Shown here: positions 19,485-31,200 of the stretch, one piece after another
Layout: each line of letters begins with the position of its first letter
How positions within the stretch are numbered: position 1 is the stretch's first letter
DNA from: Corynebacterium sp.
GTDB lineage: Bacteria > Actinomycetota > Actinomycetes > Mycobacteriales > Mycobacteriaceae
Direction: 5' to 3'
Assembly (NCBI RefSeq): GCF_030532965.1
Contig: NZ_JAUNKC010000017.1
Span: forward strand, 1 to 64,000
Length of the DNA: 64,000 nt
Notes under the pieces: model-generated
What the model saw: the letters and a program-made list of their open reading frames with translations, nothing else
What the model was told of the DNA's origin: nothing
The model's database searches: none
Translations under genes and position numbers: made by a program

Positions 19485-22400
19485 GGTCGTAAATTGTAGT
19501 TACTCGCTTCAATGTTCGAGAGGAAACGGAGATTATTTTTACCTCGATACCGTTTTGTAGTGAGTTCTTCATAGCCTGGTACGTCACCTGATTTGTAGCG
19601 TTCCCAGACCTCGGCGAAAAGATTCGGGTAGGGCAGGATCGGTGGGCAGGTGTCTACGATGGGGCGGCATTTTGTGTCATCCCACAGGAGGTAGTGGGGT
19701 GCTTTCCAGGTTTCCATAGCGGGACCGGTGTCACTTTTGTCTAACCAGCCGCCGGGCAGGAAGACGCTGCGGCCCGTTCCCGCGCGTTTCGCCGTGACCA
19801 CAAGTTTCTTTTCTAAAAGTTCTTCGCGTGCCTGATCGAGTTGTTTTTTCGTCCACCCGTTCCACTCTTTGATGTTTTTGTCCATGGGGCGGGCGAGTGC
19901 CAACAGCTGCAGAAAATATCTTGCCGCGTTTTCACTTAAGCGAAGTGTTTGTGCCACGTCAGCCACGGTTTCTGGTGCGCTGATGAGAGGATCTTGTTTT
20001 ATTCCCACGACTGGGCTGCCCGCCTTGAGGTAGCTGATCAGTGAATCGAATTCACCGTCATGCACGGCACTAACACATGGGTAGTGGTGCTCGTCTGCGT
20101 CGCAGGTGCGAAGGTCTGTGATCCGTTGGGCGAGGTTTACTGCCGCCTGACTGCCGGGGTCGAGGAGCTGGGCGAGGTGGAGATACACGGGAAGAACCTG
20201 ATCCATTTTCCAACTGCGGTGCTCATCGTGGGTGCCAATCGACCCATGGAATGCGGCACCAACCCTTCTGAATAATTCCGGGGGAATCTCATTCCACATA
20301 TCGTCGGTGAGGTGAACCCACGGTTTGCCCCACAACCTGGTCCACGCGTCGTCAAGCGCCTGGATGGAGGGCCCTGTGGAAAGGTAGTTTTCATGCCAGG
20401 AAAGCCCCAGAACAGAGTCGTGGAGTGAGTCGAAGTTCCCGTTGACGCAGCCGCGAAGTTTTGCCACGTCTTTCGGTGAAACCCCCAGCGCCCTAGCAAT
20501 CTCGTCGGTGGCGATGAGGAAATCTTGTTGGAATGGGCGAAAATGCGCTCCCGCAAATAGTGCAGCCCACACGCGCGGTGGAAGTGTGGACACCGATGAT
20601 GCGCGGGAGGCCGCTTCCGCGATGGTTGTGTGCGACCATGCTGGGGTGTTCGTTGTTCCCGCCGCATGCCGTTTCTCATGCCAGTTGAGAATCTCATCGA
20701 GGGCGGCTGTGAATTCGTCGGCGGGAACGAAGAGATCATCGTTGAGGTGAACCTGATGTTCTGGTAGTTCCGGGCGGGTGCTGAGAGCGGGGTTCCACAA
20801 AAGCGCGTGGCCACCATACGTGCCTAAAACAAGGACCTTATTGTTCCACTCACTGGTATGAAACACGGTTGGTAGGCTCACCCGATGCCACGTCCCCAAC
20901 ACGTGATGGTCGGCGCACCAAGTAAGAAACGCGTGGAAGTTTCGCACCCACTCAATGGGAAGACCTGGGGTTGCTAACTGCGCCAACCATACTTTTTCTT
21001 TGCCGATCGTCTCCGTAATCATGCCGATTCCGAAGCTAAGGTCCACGTCACCGCTGTCGTGTGGGTCGGCAAGGACCTGAGCTAAACGAACCATCTTTTC
21101 AGCAAAATACTGCTTCGGGTTGTCAGGATCAACAGCGGGCGGCAGCAGGATGTGATCACCCAGAATTTGATACAGGTGCGTGAGGTATTCCGGCACCGTC
21201 TTCAGTGCGGGGAGGGGAAGTTGCACGTAGAAAATTTCGCCGATCTCCGCAATCATTCCGGCGATCGCTGCCGCAAGGGTTTGATCCCCATCGGCGAAGC
21301 TGAGGATGCGTTCGGGGTTGGTGATGAGTTCGGCTGCCTGCGCAGTTGTGCAAGCCCGCATAGCGGCACTGGCTTTCTGGTTGCGGATCTTAAGTTGGTG
21401 TAATCCGGCCGGTGGGAGGAAATTGAGTACATGCTCGGCACCTGTGTGGGTGAGAGAGTGCGCGATTTCGGTTTCGGTGGCGGGGTGGTAAAGCACATGA
21501 CCCAGATCCAACGAATGCCCAACAAACCACACCCCATCACCAGGTTTCACCACCGCGAACTGCATGTTCTTATCACTGAACTGGAACGTCCCCAGTGGGC
21601 TGACGTAGTGAGTACTACCAGAATCGGTGGGGAAAACGAGGCCGTACAGCTTTCCACCATCCACCCCGAAAGGGGACTGCGCGGTAGTGTCGGTGGCCCA
21701 GGTGGTGAAACTTTTGGTGAGTGACAGCTGCACACCGTGCTGCGACGCCAGGCTGGCCGCTGCGGGAATGTCCAATCCTGGTAGGTCACCTTGAGCAAAC
21801 CGCGCATGAAAATCAGCAGCCAGCATTGTCTCACCACTAGGCAGGATAGTGAACTCTTGCCCCTGCTTTTCACCGGCGACATAGGTGGGGCCGAATCCAA
21901 GGTGCACCCCACCCAGATGCTCCAAGTGACCAGTGGAAATGTCCGCGCCACCTATGTAGCAGGAATCCTCGATGATGTGGGGGTAATCGCAAGACTGTGT
22001 GTATGTGTTGGCATTGGGTGCAAGGTGGGGTGTGCCTTTGGAAAGCCACATCCACATCAACTCATAGTTGGTGGGTTCTCGATAGACGATGAGGACATCA
22101 TCGTTGTGGAAGATTGCGCACTCTAATTCCTCGATTCGTGGAACTGTGAAGGTGTGCATGGTGTCGCCGTCGAAAAGCCGTAGTTTTGTGCCTTTGTGTG
22201 CTGCAACGTACGGAAACGCCGCGACGGCTGGGGCGGATTTGGTGGCGAACGTTTTCGCGCCTTTCTCAAACGTGGGCCAAGTGTATTCCACGATTGTGCC
22301 GCGGCGCAGGCGCTCAGCAAGCTCCTCAGCAGGGTCGATGTGGAGGATTTCGTCAACGGTGCGGGGGCTGATTTCCCGCACTCTGGGGTCGGTGATGTGT

Positions 22401-23817
22401 TGGCGGCTCCAGTCCAGCGACTTCCACGCCGCCTTCGACCCGGTGGCGGCTTTGCGTTGTTCACGGAGATCATCAAGCTTTTCGCGGATCATCCCGCGCA
22501 CAGCTTCAGAGCTAACAAGCACATCCCAATTTTTGGCGAGGTCTGGAAAATGCAGATGCTGCATCAGGTAAGCGCGGGTATCTGCGTGGGCAAGGATGTG
22601 TTTCAGATCGCGGTGGTGCTCTACAATCCAGCCGTCGAAGGTGGGCATCATTTGCCACTCGTGCGGGTAGGGGATCGAGGACCAGCCCACACCTGCACCG
22701 ATCAGCGAGTCAAGATAGTCAAGGTGATACTGCCGAGTTCTCGTTTTCAACACCAGGCCTTGAAGCGCATCACTGTTGCGCTCAATCGCGTCGAGCACAC
22801 GCGAGTCAGTTCGCCGGAAGAAACCATAGACCCTGTTGCCGTGGCTGACCGTCGATTCCAGCCACGGCACAAACTTGTTGGGGTCAGCGCACAGCGGTTC
22901 CCACAGGTTGAGTGTGACAAGCGCGTCCACATAGTCACCGAGCATCCACTTCTCAGGGATTGCCGCATACAGAGCGTCGCCTAGTTCGGGGCGTGCGGAA
23001 AGGATCTGGGGCAACCGAGCAAGGATTGTTGAAAGGAGACTGTCGGGGGTTTTCGCGAAGCTGCGTGTGGGCAGGTACGCGGCAACAAATTCCTGTTCGA
23101 CATCGTGGAGGCTTTTCCCAATCTTTTTGCCTAGGGTGTGGAGATCCTTGACGGCGTTCGCGTACACCCCCGCCCCAGTTTTCGCCTGGTCGATGACGAG
23201 GCCGAAGAAGTAGTCGTAGGCGTCCTGCGCGGTCATACGTGCTGCGGCGTCGCGGGCTTCCTGGGAGAATGCTTTCGCGCTGATTGCACCGAGGGTGGCG
23301 TATTCTGCGAAGACCTGCGCGTGGCGTTCATTGTCGATGGGGAGGGCGTGCACGCGTTCAACGTCGCGGGCTTTGGTGAAGTATTGTTTCGCATACACGC
23401 TGTTGCCGACGAGGACGAATATGCGGGCGATTTCCTCCAAGAATGTGGGAAGGAAGTGTGGGGCGGAGTTTTGCAGTGTTGCAGTCAGTTTGTCGATGCG
23501 TTTTTCACGGCACCCGCTTCGGTTTTTGCTTTGCGACGCGCCCACTCCACGTCCGCAACAAGATTCAGGGCGTGTTGCGCATTACTTGGGTCGGTGAGGA
23601 TTGCCCAGGCGGGGAACCCAACAGCACGCTTGGGCGTGTACCCCACCATAGTGCGGGTGGTTTCGTGAATATTGAAAGTTTCGAGGGCAAGTTTTTCGGC
23701 CTCAATAAGGGGTTCGGGTATGAGTCGAATGATAGGTGGAAGAGTGAGTCCACCACTGAAAGTGGCCGCGAGGAGGGGAACATCGTGGGTGTGTTGGCTG
23801 CGATGAATGCGGATCAT
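19481..23817 (-). pseudogene. full-length array paralog with a 1-base frameshift near its start
   Basis: Across two frames the gene encodes all modules. The first ~105 residues (start 23817, RLIPEPLIEAEKLAL, DVEWARRKAKTEAGAVKN) are in one frame and the remaining ~1,340 in another. The break is at a run of five T on the plus strand (23501-23505), where the copies at 23901 and 28287 have six (GCGTTTTTTCAC), so one base is missing. Restoring it gives VKKRIDKLTATL. Everything downstream is intact, including a typical beta module (LRLFDGDTMHTF, YVSPLGTFQF), C-terminal module and winged-helix domain, which argues for a very recent mutation, a switchable tract or a sequence error. A C-terminal extension (NIEASNYNLRP) overlaps the next gene. 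Confidence 0.75.
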
Positions 23818-23900
23818 GGTGTGTTGAAAAAGCTTTTCCTTGTGCGGATAAAATGTTTGCGCTGGTGTGGGGAAGAATGAAACTTGTGTAAGCCTCCTAG

Positions 23901-26900
23901 TTAGCGTTTTCTGCGGTAACGTGTCGTGGTCAGTTCCTCGTACCCTGGTACGTCACCTGATTTGTAGCGTTCCCATACTTCGGTGAAGAGTTCAGGGTAG
24001 GGCATTAGCGGTGGGCAGGTCTCTACAATGGGTCGGCATTTGGCGTCTTTCCACAGCAGGTAGTGGGGTGCTTTCCACACTTCCATGGCGGGGCCGGTGG
24101 TACTTTTCTCTAACCATCCGCCGGGGAGGAAGACTTTGCGTCCTGTGCCTGCGCGTTTCGCGGTAACCACGAGTTCCTTTTCAAGGAGTTCCTCGGTTGC
24201 TTGGTCGAGTTGTTTCTTCGTCCACCCGTTCCACTTTTTCACGTGGGTATCCATGGGGCGGGTGAGTGCCAAAAGTTGCAGGAAGTAGCGTGCCGCATCG
24301 GTGCTGATGCCCAAGGTTTTTGCCGCATCGGCCACAATGTTTGGTGCGCTGATGGTGGGGTCTTCTTCGATTCCCTCTATAGCTTTACCTGTGTTGAGGT
24401 AGTGGAGAAGGGAATCGAGATACCCTTCCTTGGCTAACCGGAGTGAGTGCTCATTGGGCTCAGATTTTTTAAACAGTTTTGAGGTGTACTCGCAGCCCAA
24501 CGGCACCTGAGGATCATCAACTGTGCACTGAGTGGTTTCGAGGATGCGTTCGGCAAGGTTCTTCGCTTCTGTGCTTGATGGTTCTACGAATTGAACCAAG
24601 TTGAGATAAACCGGCATCACCTTGCTCAAACACCAATTGATAGACCCATTGATTGTCTTAATTCCACCGTGAAAAACGTGGTCGACGTTGTTTTGTAATT
24701 GAGTAGGGAGAGTATCCCACATTTCATTAGTGAGATGAATCCATGGTGTGCCCCACATTTCTTCCCAAGCTGCACCGATTGCCGCAGCGCTGGGGCCATC
24801 GGTGAGGTAGTCCTTGTGCCAGGCAAGCCCTTGAAAGGTTTGAAAGTAGTAGCCGAAGTTCTTGTGATAGTGCTCTATACACGATGCGATTTCCCGCTCC
24901 GTATAGCCCAGTACTTCCGAAGCTTCCTCGGGGGTGATTCTTGAAGTCCACGTCATAGGAGCGCTGTACCTTGTCAGTGGGCCGTCGAATACTCCGGCGA
25001 ACAGGCACTCCCAATGTCGCGGTGTCAGAGTGGTCACCGCGGCTACTTGAGCAGCCGCTTCGGTGACGGTAACGTCACCCCAAGCGAGAACTTTGTCTGA
25101 TCCCTCAGCTTGGCGTTTTTCATGCCACGCCAAGATGTCGTCAAGAGCCTGCTTAAACTCAGCCTTGGGCATGAAAAGTTCATCGTTAAAAGTGTGGGGT
25201 TTTTCCACATGGTTGGGGCGATCACTGATGTCGGGATTCCACAGCACAACGTTGGAGAGCGAAACAAAAAGCTGCTTGTTCTCCCACCTATCCTGATAGA
25301 AACCGTCGGTTAGGTTCAGTCGGCGCCACACACCCAGCACGCCATAGTCGGCGCACCAATGCAACAACTTGCAAAAGAACCTGACATCCTCCAATGCAGC
25401 CCCTGGTGTTGCTAGTCGTGTAAGCCAGATCTTTTCCCGCCCAATGGTACCAACGATCTGGGAGCAGTCATGGCTAACGTTTGCTTCGCCAGCTTCCTGC
25501 GGGTTGTTCAATGTTGAAGCTAGTTGGTGCATGTTAATGATGAAGGACTCCTCTATCTCACTTTCAGAGCGAGACGGAGGTAGGGGAATGACGGATTCTT
25601 CAGATTGCTCCATAGGAGAAAAACGTGCGTAAAGGTGCTCTAATTCTTCTGGCACAGTGTCAAGGGCAGGGAGCTCAACTGATGCCGTGTCAATCACACC
25701 AATATCGGCAATAATTCCCGCAATCGCCGACGCAAGGACCGAATCATTATCGGCGAACTCTACGATGCTCAAGGGGTTAGCGATTAATTCCGCCGTCTGC
25801 GTTGTGGTACAGGCACGCATTCTTGCACTGACTTTCTCGTTGCGGACCGTAAGCTGGTGGAACGCGGCCGGTGGCAGCAAACTCAGCGGGTGATCCTTGC
25901 CAGTATGAATGCGCGATGGTGCGATTTGGGTGTCGGTGGCGGCGTCGTAAAGCACATGTCCAGTACGCCAGTGTTTGCGTAGATACCACACATCAGCCTG
26001 GGGTTTGCGCACCGCGAAAAACTCTTCATCGGACACGAAGGTACCTAGCGGGCTTATATACCAGTATTTTTCCGAGTCTTTTTCCAAGGAAATACCATAC
26101 GTGCGATCGCCGTCAACACCGAACGGGGAGTGCAACGTTGCATCAGTGGTGGTTGTAGTGAAGCTATTGTTAAAGGAGAACTCCGCGCCATTTTCGGCTG
26201 CCACAGCACTAACATCAGGAAGATCGATTCCAGGTAATGTGCCTTGCGCTAGCTGCTTTTTAAAATCTTCCGACGAAATTTTTTCTCCACTGGGAAGAAC
26301 GACAATCTGACCATTTTTATCAGCGTACACTGGGCCGAATCCCACGTGGTTACCCACCGGTAAGGATTTCAAATTACCTTCTCGGATTGGGATAGTGCCA
26401 ATGTACAAGGTTCCGTCAATTGTGCTGATATAGTCCGCACAATGGGAACTATAGAAAGTTTCTTCAATGGTGTAGGAGGTGCCTTCGTTTAACCACATCC
26501 ACTTGTTTTCATGGCTAGAGGAATCATAGTAGAGTGCCAACACATCGTCGTCAGTGGGGATCATTTGTGCGTACATCATGCTGGGAAGGCGGTATGTGCG
26601 CACCACATCACCGCTGAGAACACTGAGGTCTTTCTCGGCACGAAGACACACCCACGGGTAGGTAGCGGAAATTGTAATATCATCCTCAGCCATAGTGCTC
26701 ACGGTTTTCTCAAACGTGGGCCACGTGTATTCCGCGATCGTGCCACGGCGTAGGCGTTCTGCCAGCTCAACGGCAGGGTCGATGTGCAAAAGCTCCGCCA
26801 CGAGGTCGGGGTAAAGTTCGCGGATACGCGGATCGTTAATGTGCTCGGTGTGGTGTGTGAGAGTTTGCCATTCAGCCATTGATCCAGTGGCGTTTTCCCG

Positions 26901-28262
26901 CAGCTTACGGTAGGTTTCCAGCTTCCAGCCCACCAGCTTCCGGGTAGGTTCGGCTTCCAACAACGCGGTGCAGTCCTCTTCGAGCGCAGCTGGTTCTAGA
27001 TCCTTAACAAGCTGATCGCGAAGGTCCTCCCTGCGGAGTAAAAACTCAAGGTCACGGTGGTGAACTTTGAACCACCCGTCATAACTGAATAAGGGACGCC
27101 ATGAATATTGGTTGGGCTTCGGTTCCCATTTCATGCCGACGGCGCTGAATGCGTCGAGGTAATCGAGGTGGTACTGCGAAGCTTCAACCAGGAGCGGGAG
27201 TCCAGCAAGTGCATTTTTGTTGGCAACGATTGCGTCTAGCAAGTCAGGGTCGGATGCTGTTATGTAGCGCCATGCGGAATTAGCGTGTGCCACCAGTGCT
27301 TCAATCCAGGGAACGAACTTCTCTGGGTTTGTGTGCAGGGGCTCCCACAGATTGAGTTTCTTTAAAGTTGTGACATATTCGACGACATCCCACTTTTCAG
27401 GGATGGAAGTGTAGAAGTATTCGCTGCTTTCGGGGCGGGTTTCGAGTAGACCTGGCATGACCGCAACGATTTTCTTCAGCACTGATGCCGGTGACTTCGG
27501 GAAGCTGCGGGTGGGTAAATAGGCGGCGACCAATTCTTGATCCACATCGGTTGCGGATTTCCCGGCATTTTTACCTAAGAACTGGAGATCTTTGAACGCG
27601 TTGGCGTAGATTGTGGACCCAGATTTTGCTTGGTCGATCAGGAGATTGAAGAAGTAGTCGTAGGCTTCTTGTGGCTGCATCCTTGTTGCGGCGTCGCGGG
27701 CTTCTTGGGAGAACGCTTTCGCGCTGACAACGCCGAGTGCGGCGAATTCGGCGAATGCCTGGGCGTGGCGCTCCGCGTCCACCGTTAGTGAATGTGTGCG
27801 CTCAACATCGCGGGCTTTGCCGAAGTATTGCTTGGCGTAGGGGAGGTTTTCAGCTTCAACGAAAATACGCGCGATTTCTTCTAGAAAGGTGGGCAGGAAG
27901 TGTGGGGCGGATGCCTGAAGTACACCAGTGAGCTGGTCGATGCGTTTTTTCACCGCACCTGCTTCGGTTTTTGCTTTTCGACGCGCCCACTCCACGTCCT
28001 GCACCAGGTTGAGGGCGTGTTGCGCATTACCTGGGTCGGTCAGTATTGGCCAGGCTGGGAAGCCGATGGCGCGTTTGGGTGTGTAGCCGATAAAGGTGTG
28101 GGTAGTTTCGTTGAGCCCAAGGGTTTTTAACCCGAGTGTTTCTGCCAAGATGAGAGGTTCGGGGATGAGTCGAACGATCGGGGCAAGCCCAAGGTCGCTG
28201 CTGTAGCTGACGGCAGCCAGTGATACGTCGTGGGTTCCTTGGGCGGGGCTAATCTGGATCAT
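23901..28262 (-). CDS. full-length giant array paralog (1,453 aa)
   Basis: Complete copy. N-terminal module (1-285) with PIVRLIPEPLILAE, GFPAWPILTDPGNAQHALNL, DVEWARRKAK and a repeat-like AKQYFGKARDVER region; second helical segment with HLDYLDAFSAVGM and VHHRDLEFLL; beta-rich module from AVELAERLRRGTIAEY, with repeated blade-like strands, to NPLSIVEFADNDSVLASAIAG; C-terminal helical module with GREKIWLTRLATPGA and TPWIHLTNEMWDTLP; winged-helix end with ISAPNIVADAAKTLGIS and FLPGGWLEKS. Likely a cytoplasmic scaffold or regulator; no signal peptide, membrane segment, P-loop or nuclease motif is seen. It lies 24 bases downstream of the next paralog and is probably in the same operon. The family is recognised only as DUF4132-associated large actinobacterial proteins. 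Confidence 0.85.
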   Translation of the reverse strand: MIQISPAQGTHDVSLAAVSYSSDLGLAPIVRLIPEPLILAETLGLKTLGLNETTHTFIGYTPKRAIGFPAWPILTDPGNAQHALNLVQDVEWARRKAKTEAGAVKKRIDQLTGVLQASAPHFLPTFLEEIARIFVEAENLPYAKQYFGKARDVERTHSLTVDAERHAQAFAEFAALGVVSAKAFSQEARDAATRMQPQEAYDYFFNLLIDQAKSGSTIYANAFKDLQFLGKNAGKSATDVDQELVAAYLPTRSFPKSPASVLKKIVAVMPGLLETRPESSEYFYTSIPEKWDVVEYVTTLKKLNLWEPLHTNPEKFVPWIEALVAHANSAWRYITASDPDLLDAIVANKNALAGLPLLVEASQYHLDYLDAFSAVGMKWEPKPNQYSWRPLFSYDGWFKVHHRDLEFLLRREDLRDQLVKDLEPAALEEDCTALLEAEPTRKLVGWKLETYRKLRENATGSMAEWQTLTHHTEHINDPRIRELYPDLVAELLHIDPAVELAERLRRGTIAEYTWPTFEKTVSTMAEDDITISATYPWVCLRAEKDLSVLSGDVVRTYRLPSMMYAQMIPTDDDVLALYYDSSSHENKWMWLNEGTSYTIEETFYSSHCADYISTIDGTLYIGTIPIREGNLKSLPVGNHVGFGPVYADKNGQIVVLPSGEKISSEDFKKQLAQGTLPGIDLPDVSAVAAENGAEFSFNNSFTTTTTDATLHSPFGVDGDRTYGISLEKDSEKYWYISPLGTFVSDEEFFAVRKPQADVWYLRKHWRTGHVLYDAATDTQIAPSRIHTGKDHPLSLLPPAAFHQLTVRNEKVSARMRACTTTQTAELIANPLSIVEFADNDSVLASAIAGIIADIGVIDTASVELPALDTVPEELEHLYARFSPMEQSEESVIPLPPSRSESEIEESFIINMHQLASTLNNPQEAGEANVSHDCSQIVGTIGREKIWLTRLATPGAALEDVRFFCKLLHWCADYGVLGVWRRLNLTDGFYQDRWENKQLFVSLSNVVLWNPDISDRPNHVEKPHTFNDELFMPKAEFKQALDDILAWHEKRQAEGSDKVLAWGDVTVTEAAAQVAAVTTLTPRHWECLFAGVFDGPLTRYSAPMTWTSRITPEEASEVLGYTEREIASCIEHYHKNFGYYFQTFQGLAWHKDYLTDGPSAAAIGAAWEEMWGTPWIHLTNEMWDTLPTQLQNNVDHVFHGGIKTINGSINWCLSKVMPVYLNLVQFVEPSSTEAKNLAERILETTQCTVDDPQVPLGCEYTSKLFKKSEPNEHSLRLAKEGYLDSLLHYLNTGKAIEGIEEDPTISAPNIVADAAKTLGISTDAARYFLQLLALTRPMDTHVKKWNGWTKKQLDQATEELLEKELVVTAKRAGTGRKVFLPGGWLEKSTTGPAMEVWKAPHYLLWKDAKCRPIVETCPPLMPYPELFTEVWERYKSGDVPGYEELTTTRYRRKR

Positions 28263-28286
28263 TGCGTGTCGTACTTTCTGTGGTGG

Positions 28287-31200
28287 TTAGCGCTTGGTGC
28301 GGTATCTGGTGGTGGTGAGTTTCTCATAGCCTGGTATGTCACCTGATTTGTAGCGTTCCCAGACCTCTGTAAACAGTTCAGGGTAGGGCACTAGCGGTGG
28401 GCAAGTTTCCACGATGGGGCGACACTTCGTGTCCTTCCACAGCAGGTAGTGAGGTGCTTTCCATGCCTCCATGTCGGGACCGGTGTGTGATTTGTCGAGC
28501 CAGCCGCCCGGTAAAAATACACTTCGCCCCGCACCAGTACGCTTGGCGGAGATCACAAGTTCCTTGTCCAGTAATTCCTGCCTAGCCTGTTCCAGCTGTT
28601 TCTTGTTCCACCCGTTCCACTTCTTCACCTGGGTGTCGGTGGGTTTGGTTAACGCTAGAAGCTGCAAGAAATACCTAGCTGCATCGGTGCTAAGCTCAAG
28701 TGTCTCGGCAACATTAGACACTGTCTCGGGGCTAGATACGTGTGGGTCTTTCTTGCCACCTGTGACAGGAGTGCCGGTTTTTAGATACTCAAGAAGGGAA
28801 TCGAGATGCCCCTGCTGAACCACTAGAGGGTAGAAAACCTCGGCGTCTGAACGTTTTACTTGCTCAGTGAAGTCTGACCCCAACACCACATTGGGGAATG
28901 GGACATGACAGGTTGCGATTTCGCTGATGTGTTCCGCTAGTCGACGCGCCTCGTCGGTGCTAGGTGTAACCAAATGTGCGAGATGAATATATACAAACAA
29001 CAGCTTCGCGGTTTTTGTGTGCGGCGAACGTGCGCTGGACGCAGCATGGAATTCGTAGTTCAACGCTGAGTGATATGAGGCGGGAATAGCTTCTAAAATA
29101 TCGTCGGTGAGGCGAACCCACGGCCTGCCCCACAGGCGCTGCCACGCGACACGAATGCTGTCAATGTCTGGGCCGGTGTTTAGGTAGTCGTCGTGCCAGG
29201 CCATGCCCAGAATTTCGCGGTGGTGATCGTGGAATGTGGACCAAAGGTTTCGATCGAAGGACGATACGGTCACCTTCGAAAGCTTTAAGATTCCAGAGGC
29301 GAGATCAACACATTCCTCCTGGAACGGCAGTGCTTTCTCGCTGTAACCAGCGGTGAACAGGCACGCCCACGTTTGTGGCGGAAGAGTTGAAACATCGGCA
29401 GCCGCAGTGGCTTTCGTGGCGATGGTCGTTGTACCCCACGCCGGTGTGAACTGAGTTCCCGTAGCGTGACGGTTTTCATGCCATGCGAGGATTTTATCGA
29501 GGGCGGTTTGGAACTCGTCTTTTGGCACGAAAAGTTCATCATCACATGCGGCCGATTGTGGCGGTTCGTGGGGAGGCTCGGTCAGGGCGGGGTTCCACAA
29601 CCAAGCGCGAAGTTCGTAGTCGTTGACCAGAATCATCTTGTTTTCCCAGCGGCTTCCGCCTTTAACCTTGGGGCTATTGTGGTCACAGGTGATACGACGC
29701 CACGTTCCGAGCACCTGATTCTGTGCGCACCAGGAGAGAAAAGCGTGGAAAATCCGTACTCGTTCCAATGGCTGGCCTGGGCATGCCAACCACGACAGCC
29801 ATATTTTCTCCCGGCCGATGGTGTCACGCACCATGATGGAAATCTCGGGGAAATGGACCGCTCCGGATTCCTGCGGATTGTTGAGAACTGTTGCAAGCTT
29901 GTGCATGGAAACAACAGCTTTTCCACCCGACATATGCGGTCGAATGTCAGGTGGATTGGGAATTTTCACCGCAGCTGCCTTTTTCGGCTGGGTTGTTTCA
30001 GTCACCTCAACTGACGGAGGCACGTCCTGGGGTTTGCTCCCAACCGGCTTCTTTGTATCCCTTACTATTTGAGTGGCATGGCTTGCGTACAAAAAGTGCA
30101 ACCACTCTGGAACCTCATCGACCGCGGGCAAGGCGAGTTCCACCCCAGAAATATTGCCTACTTCGGCAATGATTCCTGCGATTGCAGCGGCGAGGGTCAC
30201 ATCGTTATCAGCAAATTCGAGGATGCGTAGTGGGTCGGAAATCAGCGCGGCAGCCTGTTCCGTTGTGCATTCGCGCATTCGTGCACTTGCGGTTTCGTTC
30301 CGGACCTTAAGGTGGTGGAACCCCGCGCGGGGGAGGCGGTGAAGAATATGGTCTGTGCCCTTAGGGGTGATCGAGTGCGAAATTCGGGCCCCGGAGGCGG
30401 CGTCGTAAAGCCTCGTGCCCATGCCCGAAATTACTGATTCGCGCAGAAACCACACCCCCGAAAGTGGCCTGCGTATAGGAAGAAACGCCTCGTCGGCGGA
30501 ATGGAACGTGCCCAAAGGACTCACCGCAAACGAACCGGACCCTTCAATCTCCAGCACCAGCACGAAATGATGACCATCATTTTCCCCGAACGGCGAACCC
30601 AGCGTGGATTGGGTTGCTTGGGTGGTGAAGCTTTCACCGAAGGAAAGCTTCGCGCCATGCTCAGCCGCCAGTGTGGACGCCGCAGGAAAATCAAGCCCAG
30701 CAAGAGTGCTTGCGGCGAACTCCTTATCCAGCGCAGCCCGGGTGATCGTGTCCAAGGTGGGCAATACCGTAACAGAGCGTGCCTCAGCTTTGTTCGCCGC
30801 ATACACAGGACCGAACCCTAGCTGAACCCCCACAGGAGCAGACGTGAGCTCACCCGCAGCGATGGGGGTGGGGCCGATGTAGATGGTTCCGCCTATGGTG
30901 GTGGCGTATTCGCCAACCGTGTTGTCATAATCGTGAGCTTCGTGTGCGGTAATCGGATACGGTACCTGCTCAGAAAGCCACATCCAATGATTTTCCGCCC
31001 CCGACGTGGTGTATGTGGAGTAGGAAATGAAAACGTCATCATCGGTGGGAACAATGTGATCCACGTTCTTAACGGGAAGCGAAAAATCACGCACCTTCGA
31101 ACCGTTAAATACACGTACCGTTTTGTTGTCATGGACCACAACGTGCGGGAAGGCCGCCGACACTGGCGTGTCCTCGTTGATGAAACCAGCCGCATTTTGC

